Source of the DNA: Gudongella sp.
GTDB taxonomy: Bacteria > Bacillota > Clostridia > Tissierellales > Tissierellaceae
Assembly: GCA_024649995.1 (NCBI GenBank)
Contig: JANKMX010000008.1
Coordinates: 13,958 to 55,604 of the forward strand
DNA length: 41,647 nucleotides
Direction: 5' to 3'
The position numbers were made by a program, and so were the translations under genes. The notes beneath the pieces were generated by a model, which saw only the letters and a program-made list of their open reading frames with translations, made no database searches and was not told the DNA's origin. Position 1 is the first letter of the stretch. Every line of letters begins with the position of its first letter. Shown piece by piece: positions 37,930 to 41,647 of this stretch.

Positions 37930-39894
37930 TTATTTGGTCTGCTTCCCCTTGTCGGAGAGTATCATGCCCTTGTTCCTTACCGTCTCCACATGTCCTTTAT
38001 CCTTAAGCCTGTCCAGGATGGACCTTAGCTGACCCTCTCCAAGGTCATATCCTGCATCAATTGCCAGCGTCAGCAGCCTCTTCCTCCCCACCGGCACCTG
38101 GCCGTAGGAGTCAAGGATCCTGAGTATCCAGTCCTCAACCGGCTCCAAGGGTATTTCTTCCCTGGCATCATCAAGGATATAGGTGTGGAGGTCCTCCCTT
38201 CTGATTTTCTCCCCAGTGTATATATGGCTCAGGTATTCAGTAAGATTCTTCAGCTCCCTTACATTGCCTATCCACCTGTAGCGCCTGAGTATGGCCAAGG
38301 TCTCGGTTGTGAAGATTTCATTAAGGCTGTCCACCCTCCTGGTCTTCATGTATGAGTTTAGGAACATCTTAAGGAGCATATCAATATCGGCTGGCCTTCT
38401 TCTAAGAGGTATGGTTTCAAGAGGAAGGATATTCAACCTGAAGAAAAGATCCTGTCTGAAGGTGCCTTCCTTGACCATCTGGATGAGGTTCCGGTTGGTG
38501 GCTGCGATTATCCTGACATCGACCAGCTCTTCACCGCCTCCTCCCACCCTTCTTATCCTTTTCTCCTCCAAAACCCTCAGGAGCTTTGCCTGTATGTCGA
38601 GGGGGGTGTCCCCTATCTCATCTATGAAGAGCGTTCCGCCATCCGCAATCTTGAAAAGACCCTCCCGTCCACCCTTGAGGGCCCCTGTGAAGGTGCCCTC
38701 CTCGTACCCGAAGAGTTCGCTTTCAACCAGGTTGGAGGAAATGGCAGCTATGTTTATTGGCACAAAAGCCTTGTTTTTCCTGTTTGAGTTCTTGTGGATG
38801 GCCTGGGCCAGGATCTCCTTCCCAGTTCCGTTTTCCCCGTGGATCAGGATTGTGCCCTCGGTTGTGGCATACTTTCTCGCCTTTTTAAGCATCCCAAGGA
38901 CCTCAGGCTCCACGGAATAGTAATCGTCAAAGTCGTGAAGGTTTCTGTTGCTGTCATATAGGGCGGCTCTTGAGGAGTCCATGGTGTCGTAATATGACTT
39001 TATCAGGTGGCCAACCCTGTTCTGGTAGGTGACCTCCTTCATCTCCAGGTTGATGTTCCTGCTTCCCACCCTTGTCTGGTATGTGTCTTTCCCTGATTTT
39101 AGGATTTTATTGACACCCTCTATATCCGTTGTCTTCTTGTTAAGGACATCCATCCTCTTTATCTGGAGCATCTTTTCGAACCTGCTGTTGATGCTTCGGA
39201 TGATTCCCTGGCTGTCAATGAAGGCCACTCCAAAATCCAGGCTGTTTGTTATCTTTTCAAGGATATCCTTTATCTCACTGGTTTCCTTGCCGGCCTTGTC
39301 AATGGATTTTGAGATAACCACAATGTCCTTTAGGTAGCTTTCGGCTATGGCGTGATTTGATATCTGATTGCCAAAGAGAATATTGTTGATTTCAAAAATT
39401 GTCGACAGGCCAAGAATCCTCGATCCTATGTCTATGGTATCGGACGGGCCGTATGGACACAGCTGGCTCTCTCCGGGAGTCACGATGGTTGAAACCCTTG
39501 GATATTTTTGAATCCCCGGATAATAGGGGTAGTACTTGATGTGGTCAAGACCCAGATCCTGCAGCTGCTCAATGGCTTCTGTGGCCGATTCAAAGCCGTC
39601 GTTTACAAAGAGTACCTCCATTCCCCTTTCAAGGCCTATAAGGTCCCGGATATTTTTGTGGTTGACCACCCTATGGGCAACTATGTGCCTGCTGCCCAGG
39701 CTAAAGGACCTGATTGCCCTGTCCCTTACATAGTTGCTGCTGAACACAACAAGGTCAAAGCCTCTTTCATCTATGGGAAGGTCATCGAGGAGCCTGCATG
39801 TTACCTGAAGCATATGGCCATAAAGGGAATCAAGCTGTTCATTTAGAGCCTTTCCCGTGTTTTCTCCCATTGTAATCAATAATATCTTCTTCAT
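37930..39894 (-). CDS. Sigma-54-dependent transcriptional activator
   Basis: 654 residues from the ATG at 39894 (AGGAG seven bases upstream; the frame starts at 39900). Residues 1-200 form a receptor-like N-terminal region (LITMGENTGKALNEQL) related to PrpR/ligand-sensing activators; about 215-300 a PAS domain (LDFGVAFIDSQGIIRSIN); about 330-570 the AAA+ domain with Walker A GENGTGKE, ESELFGYEEGTFTGA (the GAFTGA loop, here with Thr for Ala), GGTLFIDEIGD and the arginine-finger FRQDLFFRLN; the C-terminus has a short HTH (GEGQLRSILDRLKDKGHVET). Controls the sigma-54 promoter next to it. Confidence 0.92.
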   Translation of the reverse strand: MKKILLITMGENTGKALNEQLDSLYGHMLQVTCRLLDDLPIDERGFDLVVFSSNYVRDRAIRSFSLGSRHIVAHRVVNHKNIRDLIGLERGMEVLFVNDGFESATEAIEQLQDLGLDHIKYYPYYPGIQKYPRVSTIVTPGESQLCPYGPSDTIDIGSRILGLSTIFEINNILFGNQISNHAIAESYLKDIVVISKSIDKAGKETSEIKDILEKITNSLDFGVAFIDSQGIIRSINSRFEKMLQIKRMDVLNKKTTDIEGVNKILKSGKDTYQTRVGSRNINLEMKEVTYQNRVGHLIKSYYDTMDSSRAALYDSNRNLHDFDDYYSVEPEVLGMLKKARKYATTEGTILIHGENGTGKEILAQAIHKNSNRKNKAFVPINIAAISSNLVESELFGYEEGTFTGALKGGREGLFKIADGGTLFIDEIGDTPLDIQAKLLRVLEEKRIRRVGGGGEELVDVRIIAATNRNLIQMVKEGTFRQDLFFRLNILPLETIPLRRRPADIDMLLKMFLNSYMKTRRVDSLNEIFTTETLAILRRYRWIGNVRELKNLTEYLSHIYTGEKIRREDLHTYILDDAREEIPLEPVEDWILRILDSYGQVPVGRKRLLTLAIDAGYDLGEGQLRSILDRLKDKGHVETVRNKGMILSDKGKQTK

Positions 39895-39908
39895 GATCAT
39901 TCTCCTAA

Positions 39909-39941
39909 TGTAGCCAGGGGGACGGTCCCCATGGGTAGATT
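39909..39941. repeat. AATCTACCC palindrome, copy 3 (diverged)
   Basis: TGTAGCCAGGGGGAC...GTCCCCATGGGTAGATT, a degenerate version between the activator start and the RidA stop. Confidence 0.75.
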
Positions 39942-39946
39942 TATTC

Positions 39947-40297
39947 TTATTTCTCAGCCGCCACTATTGATATTTCAACAAGGATGTTGTCTGCTGCCAT
40001 CTTTGCCTCAACGCATGCCCTTGCAGGTTCGTGTCCGTCTTCAACCCATGCATCCCAAACCTCATTCATGTCCTTAAACAGACCAATTTCCTTCAGGTAG
40101 ATTGTTGCTGAAAGGATGTGGTTCTTGTCTGAACCATACTTGTCCAGAAGCTCCTCTATCTTAAGAAGTACTCCTGCTGTCTGCTTCTTTACATCCAGTG
40201 AATCTCCTCCTGCTGTCTGTCCGCAAAGGTAGATTGTTCCATTATGTACAACCGCCCTGCTCATTCTTCCAGTTCCCTCGTATCTTTTGATTTCCAT
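39947..40297 (-). CDS. RidA-family (YjgF/UK114) deaminase
   Basis: 116 residues; AAAGGAG precedes the ATG. RidA motifs: NGTIYLCGQTAGGD, the central KIEELLDKYGSD helix, and ARACVEAKMAADNILVEISI with the catalytic-site Arg. Hydrolyses reactive enamine/imine intermediates from amino acid dehydratases. It lies just upstream of the sigma-54 activator on the same strand and probably belongs to the amino acid catabolic group with nhaC and iadA. Confidence 0.9.
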   Translation of the reverse strand: MEIKRYEGTGRMSRAVVHNGTIYLCGQTAGGDSLDVKKQTAGVLLKIEELLDKYGSDKNHILSATIYLKEIGLFKDMNEVWDAWVEDGHEPARACVEAKMAADNILVEISIVAAEK

Positions 40298-40364
40298 TAT
40301 TTCAGCTCCTTTATAGTTAATGTATTCATTTTACCAGTATTTTGTGGGAATGACAATTGAGATA

Positions 40365-40485
40365 AGGCAGAAAGCGAGAAAGCAGAAGGCGGAATGGTCG
40401 TTGTCATTCTGAGGGTAATCGAAGAATCTTGTTCTATTCGGAGGTGTCCAGGATCCTTCGCAGGCTCAGGATGACAAAGATTGTC
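40365..40485. repeat. REP-like and low-complexity repeats
   Basis: GCAGAAAGCGAGAAAGCAGAAG run, then GTCATTCTGAGGGTAATCGAAG and GATCCTTCGCAGGCTCAGGATGACA. Confidence 0.75.
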
Positions 40486-40540
40486 GGATTACGAGTAAAC
40501 TGTTCTAGCTAACGCAATATATAGGAGTTATTGTTTTAGG

Positions 40541-40569
40541 TTGTTTTTATCCTATATTTTGGGTATAAT
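40541..40569 (+). promoter_or_regulatory. Promoter of the Phd/Doc pair
   Basis: TTGTTT (40541-40546), 17-bp spacer, consensus TATAAT (40564-40569), 25 bp before the antitoxin start. Confidence 0.7.
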
Positions 40570-40593
40570 AACATTAGGAAGGAGTTGAGTAAA

Positions 40594-40836
40594 ATGAAGG
40601 TAAATCTTGATAACCTCGTTTCAATAACTGAAGCTAATCAAAATTTTTCAAAAGTTGCAAGAATGGTTGATAAAAAAGGATCAGCTGTAATTATGAAAAA
40701 CAACAAACCTCGTTATATATTGATTGAATATAGTCAAATTTCAGAGTACGAGACGGCTGAAGATCAAGATATTGATATAGTTGCTGAAAGGCTAGTCACG
40801 AAATATATGGATGCGTTTAAGGAATTAGCTAAATGA
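40594..40836 (+). CDS. Phd-family antitoxin
   Basis: 80 residues from the ATG at 40594 (AAGGAG nine bases upstream; a TTG at 40585 is in frame but lies in the site). SITEANQNFSKVARMVDKKGSAVIMKNNKPRYILI is split here as SITEANQNFSKVARMV and GSAVIMKNNKPRYILI, the Phd/YefM DNA-binding fold; the acidic C-terminus (AEDQDIDIVAERLVTKYMD) is the toxin-binding tail. Overlaps the Doc gene by four bases. More AT-rich than its neighbours, suggesting acquisition by transfer. Confidence 0.87.
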   Translation: MKVNLDNLVSITEANQNFSKVARMVDKKGSAVIMKNNKPRYILIEYSQISEYETAEDQDIDIVAERLVTKYMDAFKELAK

Positions 40837-41210
40837 TTAGACTCACAAAGAATCAGGTCATAAATATGCATTCACATTTAATTGTGCAAACCGGTGGATC
40901 ATTCGGTATAAGAGATGAAGGATTATTAACATCAGCAGTAAATGCTCCATATCAAACATTTGATGGGATTGATTTATATGAGACCATTCAGGAAAAAGCT
41001 TCAAAATTATGCTACTTTATCATTAGTAATCATCCCTTTACAGATGGTAATAAGAGAATTGGAGTTCTATCAATGCTTGTTTTTCTAGAAATAAATGGAG
41101 TTAAATTAATTTGTACTAATGAAGATTTAATAAGACTTGGACTTGGTCTAGCAGATGGATCAATTAATGATGAGGATTTATTGCGATGGATTTTGGAGAA
41201 TAGTAAATAA
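40833..41210 (+). CDS. Doc-family (Fic-fold) toxin
   Basis: 125 residues, ATGA overlap with the antitoxin. Fic motif HPFTDGNKRIG as in Doc (HPFxDGNKRT/I), preceded by the SHLIVQTGGSFGIRDEGLLT block. Doc phosphorylates EF-Tu and stops translation; the antitoxin neutralises it. The catalytic His, Asp, Asn, Lys and Arg are all present. Short Doc-type without the N-terminal inhibitory helix of larger Fic proteins. Confidence 0.9.
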   Translation: MIRLTKNQVINMHSHLIVQTGGSFGIRDEGLLTSAVNAPYQTFDGIDLYETIQEKASKLCYFIISNHPFTDGNKRIGVLSMLVFLEINGVKLICTNEDLIRLGLGLADGSINDEDLLRWILENSK

Positions 41211-41226
41211 AGAAAGGGGTTTTGCC

Positions 41227-41508
41227 ATGAGTACACATGTTATAACCGTAAGGTATGAAATCAGACCTGAGAAGATGGACGAGTTCATCCAGCTTATCAA
41301 GGAGAATTCGGAGAAGAGCCTTTCTGAGCCAGGATGTCTCAACTACGAGGCTTCAATGGCAGGAAACAAGGTTTTCCTCTATGAGAAGTACAAGTCCGAG
41401 GATGACTTCAAGTACCACACTACAACCGAGCATTTTGCCAACTACGGCGAAAAGACCAAGGACCTTATCATCCACAAGGAAATCACCATGTACAAGGGTC
41501 TAAAGTAG
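41227..41508 (+). CDS. Antibiotic biosynthesis monooxygenase-family (YgiN-like) protein
   Basis: 93 residues from the ATG at 41227 with AAAGGGG upstream; longer frame to 41155 overlaps Doc and is rejected. Dimeric ferredoxin-like ABM fold: VITVRYEIRPEKMDEFIQLI, CLNYEASMAGNKVFLYEKYK, then FKYHTTTEHFANYGEK with the conserved HxxTxH-like region. Homologues are quinol or flavin-free monooxygenases and stress proteins; the substrate is unknown. Confidence 0.85.
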   Translation: MSTHVITVRYEIRPEKMDEFIQLIKENSEKSLSEPGCLNYEASMAGNKVFLYEKYKSEDDFKYHTTTEHFANYGEKTKDLIIHKEITMYKGLK

Positions 41509-41509
41509 A

Positions 41510-41647
41510 GAGACTGTAAATAATTTTGTGTATACGATACCTCTGGATTGAGATAAAATAAAATCAATCTGGAGGTATTTAATTATGGCGAAAATCAAAA
41601 GGGATCCAAAACGAAGGGAAGCGATTCAAAAATTTATCGAGCTTTAC
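41510..41647 (+). mobile_element. Left end of a probable IS256-family insertion sequence (cut by window edge)
   Basis: Starts two bases after the monooxygenase stop with GAGACTGTAAATAATTTTGT, which resembles the terminal repeats of clostridial IS256/Mutator elements, and carries an open frame with GGAGG upstream. The right end is outside the window, so this rests on a short stretch. Confidence 0.5.
41585..41647 (+). CDS. Probable transposase, N-terminus only
   Basis: 21 codons visible, starting at an ATG with GGAGG eleven bases upstream and running off the right edge. MAKIKRDPKRREAIQKFIEL is basic and helical, like the start of IS256-type transposases of Clostridia (which continue with ...DIQDALKDLLG). 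Too short for firm assignment. Confidence 0.45.
   Translation, partial: MAKIKRDPKRREAIQKFIELY

Noticed and set aside
1-41647. CRISPR array, tRNA or rRNA genes
   Set aside because: No regularly spaced identical repeats with unique spacers and no recognisable tRNA or rRNA sequence were seen; the periodic repeats at 504-740 are too few and too divergent.

Overview
The window looks like chromosome from an anaerobic, amino-acid- or peptide-fermenting member of the Bacillota (Clostridia; a Tissierellia- or Peptostreptococcales-like lineage is my guess). The grounds are an [FeFe] hydrogenase with a GltD-type partner, a YgeY-type hydrolase, FeoAB iron uptake under a DtxR-family regulator, two NhaC-type antiporters, a sigma-54 activator, strong GGAGG ribosome binding sites and TTGACA/TATAAT promoters. 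Housekeeping genes are moderately GC-rich. The exon array at 14.8-20.9 kb and the toxin-antitoxin pair near the right end are visibly more AT-rich.

Layout. 1-1832 (minus): edge of a surface-polysaccharide/pilin region (truncated sugar transferase, prepilin-like protein, winged-helix regulator). 2089-7426 (minus): purine genes in the order purC, purF, [repeats], purB, purA; purC-purF is bracketed by two direct copies of a 360-400 bp composite repeat. 7909-14767 (plus): tandem promoters, a GltD-like/NuoF-type Fe-S protein overlapping an [FeFe] hydrogenase, then a three-gene ABC importer. 14780-20991 (minus): the array described below. 21041-26280: split-barrel flavin protein, YgeY-type hydrolase, dtxR-feoA-feoB-feoB-associated cluster. 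26394-31865 (minus): secreted GLUG-repeat protein, DUF401 membrane protein, phosphoribosyltransferase, short-chain dehydrogenase. 32153-35140 (plus): ClC transporter and NhaC antiporter. 35186-40297 (minus): RidA-like protein, sigma-54 activator, NhaC and isoaspartyl dipeptidase, with a good -24/-12 promoter between activator and nhaC. 40541-41647 (plus): Phd/Doc pair, small monooxygenase, left end of a probable IS256-family element.

The unusual system. Between 14.78 and 20.99 kb, six minus-strand units share one architecture: a dyad centred near -62, TTGACA, exactly 18 bp, a TATTAT/TAGTAT-type -10, a short leader hairpin, a 34-nt hairpin matching group II intron domain V (CGC triad, GAAA tetraloop, two-nt bulge), a domain VI hairpin ending in GGGAU, then an open reading frame with no start codon or ribosome binding site of its own, then a terminator. 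The six open frames encode different extracellular-type domains (choice-of-anchor J/cleaved-adhesin-like, pre-peptidase C-terminal-like, others), lack signal peptides, and sit in the same phase relative to the intron end. The simplest reading is a set of alternative 3' exons, each carried on its own promoter-driven 3' half of a group II intron, to be spliced in trans to a common 5' exon (start codon, signal peptide, intron domains I-IV) encoded elsewhere; I see no such 5' half here. A contiguous intron with repeated 3' ends and alternative 3' exons is, from memory, reported for a Clostridium tetani surface-layer gene. The separate promoters and terminators here point to a trans-splicing version. 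A seventh, decayed exon and a duplicated, internally deleted ABC ATPase gene show that the array grew by block duplication with later exon replacement.

Interspersed repeats are dense: REP-like TTCG/AGGATGACA elements, a 61-nt covarying hairpin family, a GGGGGAC palindrome at gene ends, and low-complexity GGAAAGT or CAATTCACAATT runs. Several have been captured into the ends of coding genes. No CRISPR array, tRNA or rRNA was recognised.
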